Positions 9,123 to 16,884 are shown, numbered from the stretch's first letter. The stretch is DNA of 64,000 nucleotides from Lewinella sp. LCG006 (GCF_040784935.1 NZ_CP160680.1:434001-498000); one strand, 5' to 3'. Translations and numbers: made by a program. Notes: generated by a model not told the origin, from the sequence alone.

Positions 9123-9767
9123 CTACTCATTACCATAAGTACCACCACAATTGGGAGGGCAGGGTAATAAACTCAGGCTTGAAGAAACTTGATTGTTGTT
9201 ATAATTTACTTGCCCAATAATGGTTCTATGAGTATCTGTAGTGTCGTTAAACTTCACGTCAATGACCTCGAATAGTATATCATCGAAATCGTTGCTGGTG
9301 AAAAAGCTATCGTCAAATAGTACTTTAAGCCCCATTTGAGAACTGTCTACCTGACGAATTTCATTCAGTTTATCGACTATTTCTGGCCCTGATCCTGCTG
9401 CCACAACAAGGTATTTTGCAAGATCAGTTGGAACTCGTTCTACACCATCAACTTGAACAGCGCCATTAATGGGAACAGCACCCTGCTCATTACTGGCCAG
9501 GCAAAAATGGTTGGCCTCTACTAACTCATCATTGCCATTAACACCCAAGGCTATCATAATCAATTCATTGTTACGGGCTGCTGGATAGATCCGGAGGCTA
9601 TCACATTTATTTTTTTTGCATAAATCTAATAGGCCCTCTCTGCTAAAGGTAGCCGATAAATCAGAAACAGTGCCTGAAACGGATTGAATAGATTTTTCAT
9701 CAGCTGCTCTAAAATTGTCGTCTAATAAAGTACTGCTCGGTAAATTAACTTCAACTGTCTTTCCCAT
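9123..9767 (-). CDS. Unknown 214-residue protein between sensor and regulator
   Basis: Not recognised. It is soluble and acidic, with no signal peptide or membrane helix. The N-terminal third is polar, the middle is alpha/beta (KYLVVAAGSGPEIVDKLNEI), and the C-terminus is beta-rich, ending in the striking tail LLPCPPNCGGTYGNE with two close cysteines. Gaps of 75-76 bases separate it from the response regulator (upstream) and the kinase (downstream), all on the minus strand, so one transcript is plausible. The position suggests a signalling accessory or effector of this two-component system, but nothing in the sequence proves it. ATG at 9767 is the only sensible start. Confidence 0.6.
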   Translation of the reverse strand: MGKTVEVNLPSSTLLDDNFRAADEKSIQSVSGTVSDLSATFSREGLLDLCKKNKCDSLRIYPAARNNELIMIALGVNGNDELVEANHFCLASNEQGAVPINGAVQVDGVERVPTDLAKYLVVAAGSGPEIVDKLNEIRQVDSSQMGLKVLFDDSFFTSNDFDDILFEVIDVKFNDTTDTHRTIIGQVNYNNNQVSSSLSLLPCPPNCGGTYGNE

Positions 9768-9842
9768 GATGTGTGGTTTTAGAATGTTTTAAATAAAATC
9801 CTTGATGCTTTATTTCTTTTAAACCCGCCTTATGACAAGCGA

Positions 9843-10481
9843 TTACAGCTCACCATCCATTACTTTTTTAATCACTTCCATCTTGTTATTAACCTCCAGG
9901 GTACGGTAAATCCTCTTGATGTGATCTCTGACGGTGTCTAAAGAAATATCCAATTTATGACCGATCATTTTGTAGGACAATCCGTCTACTAATCCTTGAA
10001 CGATTTGTTTTTGGCGTTCCGATAGCTCGTCTCCTTGTTTTTTGGCTTTAGGCATAAAACGTTCCGCAATCTTCCTCGCTATGGTAGGAGACATATAAGA
10101 CCCACCTCGGGAAACGGTAAAGATGGCTTCCTGGATTTTTGTAAGCGGTGTCCGTTTTGAGATATAAGAGCACGCGCCTGCGCAAAGCGCATCGTAGATT
10201 TTATCATCTTCCTCAAATGTAGTCAAGATGATGATGTCTATATTGGGGTATTTCTGGCGAATATGATAAATGCCTTGTATGCCAGACATGCCGGGCAGCC
10301 CAATGTCTAATAACATAACATCTACCAGAGGTTTCCTGAAAGACTGTGCCATTTCTAAAAAAGCCTCTACGCTGGTAACGCTAGCTGTTAGCTCAATAGA
10401 CGGATGCTGAAGTAGGAAGGTTTCCAAGCTTTCCTTGATGACTGCATCATCTTCTATGATAACTAATTTGATTTCTTGCAT
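9843..10481 (-). CDS. NarL/LuxR-type response regulator
   Basis: A 212-residue two-domain regulator. The receiver domain has acidic pair D11-D12, phospho-acceptor D59 (LLDIGLPG), switch T87/T88 and K109 (SYISKRTP). The output is a LuxR-type helix-turn-helix at about residues 144-190 (LSERQKQIVQGLVDGLSY...DTVRDHIKRIYRTLEV). The start is taken at 10481 (MQEIKLVIIEDD), not 10520, because the -7 box TACCTTTG ends at 10486, five bases before that ATG, so the transcript is nearly leaderless. HisKA_3 kinases pair with this regulator class, and such a kinase lies downstream. It probably regulates its own promoter and the divergent operon through the palindromes described below (inference). Confidence 0.93.
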   Translation of the reverse strand: MQEIKLVIIEDDAVIKESLETFLLQHPSIELTASVTSVEAFLEMAQSFRKPLVDVMLLDIGLPGMSGIQGIYHIRQKYPNIDIIILTTFEEDDKIYDALCAGACSYISKRTPLTKIQEAIFTVSRGGSYMSPTIARKIAERFMPKAKKQGDELSERQKQIVQGLVDGLSYKMIGHKLDISLDTVRDHIKRIYRTLEVNNKMEVIKKVMDGEL

Positions 10482-10485
10482 ACTA

Positions 10486-10493
10486 CAAAGGTA
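10486..10493 (-). promoter_or_regulatory. -7 box TACCTTTG of the response regulator promoter
   Basis: An exact match to the Bacteroidota -7 consensus TAnnTTTG, read on the minus strand, five bases before the regulator ATG. No TTG-type -33 box is visible about 19-21 bases upstream, where the palindrome at 10517 lies instead. This suggests activator dependence. Confidence 0.65.
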
Positions 10494-10516
10494 ACAAAGC
10501 AGCACCTGGCAGTTGT

Positions 10517-10532
10517 CCACATTTTGATGTGG
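10517..10532. promoter_or_regulatory. Palindromic operator, regulator-side copy
   Basis: CCACATTTTGATGTGG is a 6-bp inverted repeat with a 4-base centre. On the minus strand it reads CCACATCAAAATGTGG, identical to the copy at 10607. It lies exactly 23 bases upstream of the minus-strand -7 box (10486-10493). A NarL-type dimer site is likely; the neighbouring regulator is the obvious candidate. Confidence 0.7.
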
Positions 10533-10606
10533 GTACGCGAAACAGAGCCTACTACTTGATGTATGCCTTGTGCTGTTCTTCCGTTTTCATAAAAAAAATG
10601 CGCCAT

Positions 10607-10622
10607 CCACATCAAAATGTGG
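10607..10622. promoter_or_regulatory. Palindromic operator, GNAT-side copy
   Basis: CCACATCAAAATGTGG, the exact inverse of the site at 10517, again exactly 23 bases upstream of a TACCTTTG -7 box (10646-10653). The two 23-base spacers share no sequence, so the matching distances point to function. The palindrome centre would lie near -42 to the start of transcription, where class II activators bind. Confidence 0.7.
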
Positions 10623-10645
10623 ATTCCCTCCCTGACTCCCCCCCA

Positions 10646-10653
10646 TACCTTTG
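10646..10653 (+). promoter_or_regulatory. -7 box TACCTTTG of the GNAT-like operon
   Basis: Same octamer as the divergent regulator promoter; matches TAnnTTTG. It lacks a recognisable -33 box. It would give a leader of roughly 75 bases before the ATG at 10736. Confidence 0.65.
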
Positions 10654-10735
10654 TCCTATCAGCAATTGAAAAGGAATCGAAGTAGTGAAAAGGAAAACTT
10701 CGATCTTTTTCAGAACCACCTAAAACCTGTCAACC

Positions 10736-11329
10736 ATGAAGATATTTCCTGTCATGCGACCATTACGAACCCAGAAATCTCGTGAAAATTTTTCCGACAT
10801 CTATTATAAAGCTTCAAGTTTACCAATTCCTGACCACTATTTACATGATCCCAATAACATCGTTTTGGGTATCTATTGGAATCAGGAATTGATCGGGGGC
10901 TTTATTCTGGGTAAAAGTTCCCATTTGAGAACTATTGAGCTTTTCGCCAAGGAAGACAAGCATGAGCTGCTCTACCAACAGCTACATGATAAAGGCGTAT
11001 GCACAGAAATTTGCTGCTTCTGGATCAAGAAAGAGGTACGCACTAAAACGACCCTTAATTTTTTCATTTGGCTGTCTATGGCTTACGCGCTCAAGCGGTA
11101 CGCTACGGCTCATATTGTTTTCGGAACCTGCTCTCGCTCCTTGGCGCGTCTGTATGCAGTCACCACTAAAGTGAAGTTCCTCAGTCAGGACTTTATCAAC
11201 AGGAAACCCACTTTTATCTTTTGGGGCAAGCAACGGTATGCTATATCGGGCATCTCCGAGATTGTTTTTTATAAGCTGAAGCGGATTTTGAAGATGGCTA
11301 AGAGATCTCAGTCACTTACCTCCATTTAG
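10736..11329 (+). CDS. Putative GNAT-fold acyltransferase-like protein
   Basis: A 197-residue protein of unknown function. Its order of predicted elements fits the GNAT fold: strands around VLGIYWNQELIGGFILG, a strand TEICCFWIKKEVRTK in the beta4 position, a long helix (TTLNFFIWLSMAYALKRY), strand HIVFGT and helix SRSLARLYAV, the usual beta4-alpha3-beta5-alpha4 core. The canonical Q/R-x-x-G-x-G/A loop for the CoA pyrophosphate is not obvious, so catalysis is uncertain. Autoinducer synthases share this fold, but LuxI-specific residues are missing. It is the first gene downstream of the palindrome-controlled promoter and so is probably co-regulated with the divergent response regulator. Confidence 0.5.
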   Translation: MKIFPVMRPLRTQKSRENFSDIYYKASSLPIPDHYLHDPNNIVLGIYWNQELIGGFILGKSSHLRTIELFAKEDKHELLYQQLHDKGVCTEICCFWIKKEVRTKTTLNFFIWLSMAYALKRYATAHIVFGTCSRSLARLYAVTTKVKFLSQDFINRKPTFIFWGKQRYAISGISEIVFYKLKRILKMAKRSQSLTSI

Positions 11330-11352
11330 TACAGACTTCAACATCCAACATC

Positions 11353-11571
11353 ATGCTACCAACACCCCCATTTGTACAGCCGTACGAACAGTCCAAGCTA
11401 CGTCTTGAAAAAAGCACTTCGCTAGCGCACACCAACAACTTTATCAGAAAGGTAAAGTACCTGATTCAACTGAATTTCGACAATGAGTTATTCGATGCCA
11501 GCTATCTGGCCAGGCAAGTTCACCTGAGTGTTTCACAGCTCAATCGCAAGGTGTTTAATACACTCAATTAA
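11353..11571 (+). pseudogene. Truncated AraC-type helix-turn-helix fragment
   Basis: A 72-residue ORF. Residues 30-72 (FIRKVKYLIQLNFDNELF, then SYLARQVHLSVSQLNRKVF) match the first half of an AraC/XylS DNA-binding domain, including its first helix-turn-helix. The second half, normally about 50 residues more, is missing. The reading frame ends at TAA 11569-11571, inside a perfect 18-bp-stem hairpin. It starts 24 bases after the GNAT-like gene and probably shares its transcript. Either a remnant or a short HTH protein in its own right; with only one HTH it could still bind DNA as a dimer. Confidence 0.5.
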
Positions 11572-11601
11572 ATTGAAAATAAATTTCAATTTAATTGAGT
11601 G
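11561..11601. repeat. Perfect AT-rich hairpin over the AraC-fragment stop
   Basis: An 18-bp perfect inverted repeat beginning CACTCAATTAAATTGAAA with a 5-base loop (ATAAA). It contains the stop codon of the truncated HTH gene. There is no T-run after the stem, so it may be an mRNA-processing or stabilising hairpin or an insertion scar, not an ordinary terminator. Confidence 0.8.
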
Positions 11602-11642
11602 ACAAATCTTAATTTATTTATTAACCTTTCATATCTATTATT

Positions 11643-11960
11643 ATGAAAAACAAGAATTCGGAAAAAGAACTTTATTACATCAACTTTACCAATGAATTGA
11701 CAGATGTGAGTAGTGTTTATGTAGAAATGCAGCACGATTTCACTCATACCTCTTATTGGACAGCGAGTGCGGTAAAGGACAATTCCGTGCATTACAGGCC
11801 TTATTTTCAATCCTACCATTACACTGTTGCTGTATACAGAGCGGACAATGGGACGGAAGGCCCACACATAGCAAGTTTTCAATATGCTTGCTGTAAAGAT
11901 GCTAGTGTGACTATTACCATCCATGGAACATCCTCTAAGCCTAGCTTTACGGTTTCGTAA
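11643..11960 (+). CDS. Unknown 105-residue beta-rich protein
   Basis: Not recognised. It has no signal peptide and no membrane helix. It is rich in Tyr, Thr and Ser with alternating strand patterns (SVYVEMQHDFTHTSYW, YHYTVAVYRAD, ASVTITIHGTSSKPSFTV), which suggests a small beta-sandwich. Paired cysteines lie in FQYACCKDA. It sits 47 bases before the 240-residue unknown protein and probably shares its transcript, ending at the terminator at 12758. A size and strand pattern of this kind also occur in small membrane-binding or lectin-like proteins, but no motif settles it. Confidence 0.55.
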   Translation: MKNKNSEKELYYINFTNELTDVSSVYVEMQHDFTHTSYWTASAVKDNSVHYRPYFQSYHYTVAVYRADNGTEGPHIASFQYACCKDASVTITIHGTSSKPSFTVS

Positions 11961-12007
11961 TCATCCACCCGCTTCAAATCTTAAATCAAATCTAAAACTA
12001 AACAATT

Positions 12008-12730
12008 ATGTCAGATTACAAATTTTCAGTCTCAAGCCCACCAACATTAAAGGATCAAGGTGTTGATTTTGTAATTCATCACCCAGAATTCCCCGATGTT
12101 CTTAAATCGTACAATATCTCCATTCCAATGCCTCAACCGCCGAATTTTATCGCCTTCGGCTTAGATTTACCTGAAACGGTTAAAGGAGTGTTGAAAAGTC
12201 AAAATGTATGGAAACGATTGGGAGAGGTAAGAACAATAGCTACTAAAGAAACCCTTACTGTAACAGAAACGATAACGCAAAGTCTTACGGAAACAAGAAG
12301 CTTAAGAGCATTGATTCGCTTGGCTGTCAGTGCAGAAGCAAATGGGCTTTTTGCTTCTGCAAAAGCAGAATTAACTGCTGAAGTGGAAGGTACAATTCAA
12401 ACCCAAGAGAATTGGACTAAAGAAACAACACACACTAGAACTATTGAGACCCAACCAGACAGAACCTATGCCTTCTGGAATCTTTTAAATCGGGTATCCT
12501 TTAGTTATTCTTCCTCCGATCTACAAGATATTATTACTAAAGTTGAAACCCTTATCCGAAGCAATAATAAAAATGATAAAGCTAAGGAGATATTAGCGAG
12601 TGCTACTAATTACCTTAACAAGATAAAAACGCTTAAGGAAATGGAACATAAAAGCGACTTGCTGTTTCATTATTTTGAAGATCATATGGACAATGATCAT
12701 GCTTTATTGGCTAGAATGCAAGGTTTCTAA
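12008..12730 (+). CDS. Unknown 240-residue protein with an aerolysin/ETX-MTX2-like segment
   Basis: No family was recognised with certainty. Residues about 75-160 carry two long Thr/Ser/Glu-rich alternating stretches (TKETLTVTETITQSLTE and NWTKETTHTRTIETQPDRT) around a small-residue core (LIRLAVSAEANGLFASAKAE). This resembles the amphipathic insertion hairpin of ETX/MTX2 beta-pore-forming toxins. The C-terminal 80 residues are helical (EILASATNYLNKIKTLKEM). No signal peptide is present, so release would need lysis or another route. Last gene of the divergent operon, followed by a strong terminator. Alternative: a structural beta-protein with chance resemblance. Confidence 0.5.
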   Translation: MSDYKFSVSSPPTLKDQGVDFVIHHPEFPDVLKSYNISIPMPQPPNFIAFGLDLPETVKGVLKSQNVWKRLGEVRTIATKETLTVTETITQSLTETRSLRALIRLAVSAEANGLFASAKAELTAEVEGTIQTQENWTKETTHTRTIETQPDRTYAFWNLLNRVSFSYSSSDLQDIITKVETLIRSNNKNDKAKEILASATNYLNKIKTLKEMEHKSDLLFHYFEDHMDNDHALLARMQGF

Positions 12731-12757
12731 TACGCAATAACACGGAGAATTCTATCA

Positions 12758-12790
12758 GAGGCTGCCCCACCATAGGCAGCCTCTTTTTTA
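12758..12790 (+). terminator. Intrinsic terminator of the GNAT-like/unknown-protein operon
   Basis: A 9-bp GC-rich stem GAGGCTGCC / GGCAGCCTC with an 8-base loop followed by TTTTTT, 27 bases after the stop at 12730. Confidence 0.9.
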
Positions 12791-13193
12791 TCACTATACC
12801 GATCCTAAAGTGGTTTGGGCTTTAACCAAACGCCCGCTGAAATTATCCATGGCCATTTTGGTGGTATAGAATATCAATTAGAAAGGGCCAAAATGGCGCC
12901 AAGATTCACTTTTTTTAAAAAAATCACCCTTACCACTTACCTCCTTCTCTCTTTCCGACATATACTGATGGTTTCCCGAATGAAGTGTTTGGGCAAAGGC
13001 CCGCAACACTTAATTGTCAGGATAATTTGGCTTCTCAATTGTTATTTTTAATTATATTTATTGAGGATATTTGGCTATCCCTACCCCATCCTTCTGAAAA
13101 TAATCAACGGTTGAGAACCCCAAAAAGCGCAAAACACTTGGTTAATCCATTCTTTTTTGACGCTGCTATTCACCAAACATAAAACCTACTAGT
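12791..13193. other. Non-coding gap before the OmpA gene
   Basis: About 400 bases without a credible gene; the short frames here lack family features. The only structure seen is a 10-bp inverted repeat, GCCATTTTGG (about 12852-12861) and CCAAAATGGC (about 12888-12897), which could be an operator or mRNA structure. The region just before 13194 is AT-rich, as expected for a promoter. Confidence 0.5.
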
Positions 13194-15002
13194 ATGTTCA
13201 GATTATTTTTCAGCCTACTTATTACGAGCATAATCTTTAGTACCTCATTGGGGGCACAAAGTGCAGAGAACCCCGAAGCATGGGCTTTTCGTTATGTCTC
13301 CAGCAACTTTCAGTGGCCACTTGATAACAATTCAGGGCTGGCCCGCGATGATTTCAATGGAGGGCTCCAATTCGAATATTTTCGATTCCTCAACGACAAC
13401 TTTGATGTAAGTTTTCCATTTCGGATAGCTTCCGCCCAACATCCTCTTGACGCTACCGGTAGCAGAACCAGACAGGCCGTTAATTTTGGTCTGGATGTGC
13501 TACTCAATCTAAACCTTTACAAAGGTGATGTTTTCCGCCCGCGCTTATTTGCCGGGGTGGGTGGCCTACTTCTAGAGACCGATGACTTGTCTTTGGACGT
13601 ACCTATGGGACTGGGCTTAGACTTTTACCTTGGACGTAACACCTCCCTCTCAACCACCTTTTCCTACCATTACAACAGCGTTGATTTCCGCGATCACTTT
13701 ATGGCAGGTATAGGTTTCCACATTGCTGTGGATGATTACGACCCTCCCGCACCTGTTGTCAAAGACCGAGATGGTGATGGTATCGTTGATGCAGAAGACC
13801 TTTGTCCTAACACCCCTGGTATTGTAGCCCTCAACGGCTGCCCCGATAAGGACGGTGACGGCATCAAAGATAGCAGTGACAAATGTCCGGACACTCCTGG
13901 CATTGCTAAATTTGAAGGTTGTCCAGATACCGATGGTGATGGCTTGATGGATAGCGAAGACAAGTGCCCGGAAACAGCCGGACCTATAGACAATGAGGGT
14001 TGCCCCATCACCGACCGCGATGGCGACGGTGTAGAGGACGCCCAAGACAACTGCCCTGACGTAAAAGGAACAGTAGCCAACAATGGCTGTCCGACCTCAC
14101 CAATGATCGTTACGGCCAAAGACAAAATCACCGGCGAAGTATTGCCCGACACCGAAGTTGCCCTCCTTGATGGCAGCGGACAGGTTGTAAAAACAGGCAC
14201 GACCAACAGCCTGGGCGTAGTAGAATTTGCCAACGTGGAGCCTGGTAACTATACCATCCAATCTAAGCTTTACGGCACTGCACTGGAAGAAGGAACAATT
14301 GCGGCCAGCGATTTCAATACTTCTACTTCCGTACAGAAAACGGTCTACTATAATGACCCCAACTTTATCATCAAGGGCAAGGTGTTCTATTGTAATAGTC
14401 CGAACCCCCTACCCTCTGTATCCCTCAACCTGAGCAACAATGCTACGAACTTTATGAAAACAACAATCTCTAAGAGCAATGGAGAGTTTGTTTTCTACCT
14501 GGACAACCGTGCCGTTTACGAATTGTACGCCAAGAAGGAAAGCTTCCTTTCGCAGGTGGTCAATGTGGATGCGAAGAACTACGATCGCTCTAAGTCGGTA
14601 TTTGTGCGGTTAGAAATCTGTGCCGATGAAGTGAAGTGTGGTGATGCCATCAATCTGGAAAATATCCTTTACGATACCGGTAGTGCGGCCATCCGACCTG
14701 ATGCAGAACCCGACTTAAACAAGGTGGTTCAATTCATGAGAGACAATACGGATGCGAAAATAGAATTGTCGTCCCATACCGATAGTCGGGGGCAAGCTTC
14801 ATCCAACCTTGCACTGTCTCAACGCAGAGCAGAAGCGGCAGCCAACTATATCATCGCTCAAGGCATTGCTGCTTCACGGGTGATTGGTAAAGGTTATGGA
14901 GAAACCCAATTACTCAACAGGTGTGCTGATGGCGTCAATTGTAGCGCTGCGGAACACCAGGTGAATCGCCGTACGGAATTTAAGGTGATCTGTCCGGAGT
15001 AA
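13194..15002 (+). CDS. OmpA-family protein with TSP3 repeats
   Basis: A 602-residue envelope protein. Signal peptide MFRLFFSLLITSIIFSTSLG, an N-terminal eight-strand-type barrel (about residues 25-180), then Ca-binding thrombospondin type 3 repeats (about 185-305) with recurring DxDGDGIxDxxDxCPxTPG units. Two carboxypeptidase-regulatory-like beta-sandwich domains (about 305-480) follow, and a C-terminal OmpA peptidoglycan-binding domain (about 485-600) with SHTDSRGQASSNLALSQRRA and NRRTEF. It anchors the outer membrane to peptidoglycan, with a calcium-stiffened periplasmic spacer. Such proteins are abundant in Bacteroidota. A long hairpin terminator follows. Confidence 0.95.
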   Translation: MFRLFFSLLITSIIFSTSLGAQSAENPEAWAFRYVSSNFQWPLDNNSGLARDDFNGGLQFEYFRFLNDNFDVSFPFRIASAQHPLDATGSRTRQAVNFGLDVLLNLNLYKGDVFRPRLFAGVGGLLLETDDLSLDVPMGLGLDFYLGRNTSLSTTFSYHYNSVDFRDHFMAGIGFHIAVDDYDPPAPVVKDRDGDGIVDAEDLCPNTPGIVALNGCPDKDGDGIKDSSDKCPDTPGIAKFEGCPDTDGDGLMDSEDKCPETAGPIDNEGCPITDRDGDGVEDAQDNCPDVKGTVANNGCPTSPMIVTAKDKITGEVLPDTEVALLDGSGQVVKTGTTNSLGVVEFANVEPGNYTIQSKLYGTALEEGTIAASDFNTSTSVQKTVYYNDPNFIIKGKVFYCNSPNPLPSVSLNLSNNATNFMKTTISKSNGEFVFYLDNRAVYELYAKKESFLSQVVNVDAKNYDRSKSVFVRLEICADEVKCGDAINLENILYDTGSAAIRPDAEPDLNKVVQFMRDNTDAKIELSSHTDSRGQASSNLALSQRRAEAAANYIIAQGIAASRVIGKGYGETQLLNRCADGVNCSAAEHQVNRRTEFKVICPE

Positions 15003-15005
15003 AAT

Positions 15006-15043
15006 GGGTACTTCGAGGTACTTGGTACTTCGTATTTGGTAGC
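15006..15043. repeat. Heptanucleotide tandem repeat (GGTACTT type)
   Basis: Units of seven bases: GGTACTT three times plus CGTATTT, with one 3-base CGA interruption. The same heptads occur inverted at 32128-32158. See the findings on the dispersed heptad family. Confidence 0.65.
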
Positions 15044-15047
15044 TGAC

Positions 15048-15106
15048 AAAAAAATCCCGAAAACAGGGCAAATTCATGAATTTGCCCTGTTTTCGGGATT
15101 TTTTTT
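15048..15106. terminator. Bidirectional intrinsic terminator with a long perfect stem
   Basis: A 24-bp perfect palindromic stem (AATCCCGAAAACAGGGCAAA ... inverse) with A-run before and T-run after, between the convergent OmpA and SnoaL-like genes. It can stop transcription from both sides. Confidence 0.92.
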
Positions 15107-15185
15107 AGGCCAAACACAAGAGGGATTTGCTGCCCTTTCGACCAACAAATCCCTCTACTCTTTACCATTTTTCAGGTACTAAATA

Positions 15186-15539
15186 CTACTGCTCGTAGTA
15201 GAAACGCTCGTGTACGATCTGGTCGCCTTCCCACTTCTGGACGGCTACCTGCTCCATCTTTACGCGGTTGCCATCCTTGAAAGTGACTTCCATCATAGAC
15301 TCTACGAAGGTAGTACCATTGGCTTCGTCGGAACCGATGCCCGTAATCTGTAGATCATGGAATTCCTGAACGCTGTTCAAAAACTGCACCTCGTAATCAC
15401 GGCAAACTGCTTTGCTCTCACGCGTACCACGTGGCTCGGTCATTACTACGTTATCAGCATAGTACTTGTCGAAGGCCTCCAACAATTGGCCTTGGCCAAG
15501 CATGTTGTAAATATCTTGTGCTTTTTCTAAATAAGTCAT
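15186..15539 (-). CDS. SnoaL-like / NTF2-fold protein
   Basis: A 117-residue soluble protein with the SnoaL-like cone fold pattern: N-terminal helix MTYLEKAQDIYNMLGQGQLL, then DKYYADNVVMTEPRGTRESK, then beta strands ending in KMEQVAVQKWEGDQIVHERF. The closing motif W-x-x-G-x-I-x-x-E-R-F-Y-Y is typical of this superfamily. Members are small-molecule isomerases, hydrolases or ligand binders; no substrate can be assigned. Single gene, convergent with OmpA. Confidence 0.85.
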   Translation of the reverse strand: MTYLEKAQDIYNMLGQGQLLEAFDKYYADNVVMTEPRGTRESKAVCRDYEVQFLNSVQEFHDLQITGIGSDEANGTTFVESMMEVTFKDGNRVKMEQVAVQKWEGDQIVHERFYYEQ

Positions 15540-15679
15540 TTTGGGTATTTTTTAATTAATGTATATACACTAAATGTATTTACACAATAATTAGTTGAAC
15601 ATCATAGGCATTATTTTTCAAAAAAAATCACAGCCCTATGAATGCGCAGTAGAATAGAGGCTCCGTAGGACAGGGTTTC

Positions 15680-15737
15680 CTACTCCCCTCGCTCCGTAGC
15701 GTTTTTAAAACCCGACGCTACGGAGCGAGGGGAGTAG
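15680..15737. repeat. Long hairpin repeat, copy A
   Basis: A 23-bp perfect stem (CTACTCCCCTCGCTCCGTAG and onward, with its inverse) around a 12-base loop TTTTAAAACCCG. The bases after the stem (GCGGACAGCCTGATGCCTT) match those after copy C at 50313, so the unit is larger than the hairpin. A simpler copy is at 29831. Confidence 0.8.
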
Positions 15738-15819
15738 CGGACAGCCTGATGCCTTCAAAATATTCAACTTATCCATTGTTGCTTACGTTGATAGTCTCAT
15801 TACAAGTAATTATCCTACT

Positions 15820-16884
15820 ATGTCTTCTTTCCATGTAATTATCATTGGTGCCGGCTTGTGTGGCCTAAGCACGGCCTATCGTTTGCAGCAAGCAAATATT
15901 CCTTTCCTCCTCCTGGAAGCCCGCGACCGGATTGGGGGTAGAATCCTGACGGTGCGCAATGAATCGGGTACCCCCATTGAGATGGGTGCGACTTGGTTGG
16001 GTAAAAAACATACGGCCATCAACGCTTTATTGAAGGAGTTGAAAATTGGGATCACCGAGCAATACCTGGGGCAACAAGCGATCTACGAACCGCTTTCGAC
16101 CAGTCCGCCCCAACTGGTACAACTTCCACCCAACAATGACCCCAGCTACCGTATTGCAGGCACCACTACGGCGCTGATTGAAGCCCTGGCAAAGCCTCTA
16201 TCGCCCGCCAGTATCCACCTCCAACAAGTGGTGCAAGCTATTGAAAGCAAAAGTGACGGTTTTTTGGTACGCACCCAGAATGCGGTATTTACCGGAGCAG
16301 CCATCGTCAGCACACTTCCCCCTCGCTTACTCATGCAGACGGTGGCATGCACACCGGCCTGGCCGGAACCGCTACAAAGCATCGCCAACCAAACCCACAC
16401 CTGGATGGGCGAAAGCATTAAAGTAGGCTTCACCTACCCTACTCCTTTCTGGCGGGCCAAAGACCTGAGTGGTACGTTGTTTAGCAACGTTGGGCCCGTG
16501 GGTGAAATGTACGATCATTCGGATGATGACCAGGGGTACTATGCCCTCAAAGGTTTCCTCAATGGAGCATACCACTCGCTGACGAAAGCAGAACGCTGCC
16601 AACTGGTATTGCAACAGTTGCGCAAATACTACGGGGAGCAGGCTGACCAATACACTACCTACGAAGAGGGGGTATGGCGACAGGAGTCTTATACCTTTAC
16701 GGATTACGACCAAGCGCTGCTACCCCACCAAAACAATGGCCACGCTATCTTTCGACAGCCGTTTTTCGGTGGGCGATTCTGGATGGGAGGGGCAGAAACC
16801 GCCAGCGAATTTCCGGGCTATATGGACGGTGCAGTGCGGCGGGGAGAGGAAATTGCGGCAGCATTGATCGCTGCTATTTTTTGA
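15820..16884 (+). CDS. FAD-dependent amine oxidase family protein
   Basis: A 354-residue flavoprotein, shorter than most monoamine oxidases (about 450). The N-terminal Rossmann motif VIIIGAGLCGLSTAYRL and the EARDRIGGRI segment bind FAD. The C-terminal FAD-contact motif GRFWMGGAETASEFPGYMDG is also present, with WMGGAE matching the usual [FW]-A-G-E-x-x motif. The substrate is unknown; amines, amino acids or polyphenols are all possible. No secretion signal, so cytoplasmic. A second, longer Tat-type paralogue lies at 30339. Confidence 0.88.
   Translation: MSSFHVIIIGAGLCGLSTAYRLQQANIPFLLLEARDRIGGRILTVRNESGTPIEMGATWLGKKHTAINALLKELKIGITEQYLGQQAIYEPLSTSPPQLVQLPPNNDPSYRIAGTTTALIEALAKPLSPASIHLQQVVQAIESKSDGFLVRTQNAVFTGAAIVSTLPPRLLMQTVACTPAWPEPLQSIANQTHTWMGESIKVGFTYPTPFWRAKDLSGTLFSNVGPVGEMYDHSDDDQGYYALKGFLNGAYHSLTKAERCQLVLQQLRKYYGEQADQYTTYEEGVWRQESYTFTDYDQALLPHQNNGHAIFRQPFFGGRFWMGGAETASEFPGYMDGAVRRGEEIAAALIAAIF

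Noticed and set aside
10736-11329. LuxI-type autoinducer synthase
   Set aside because: The fold order fits GNAT, but the LuxI-specific Arg, Trp, Asp and Glu pattern is missing.
12815-13182. Short frames in the gap before the OmpA gene
   Set aside because: They begin at weak starts, lack conserved features, and one crosses an inverted repeat.
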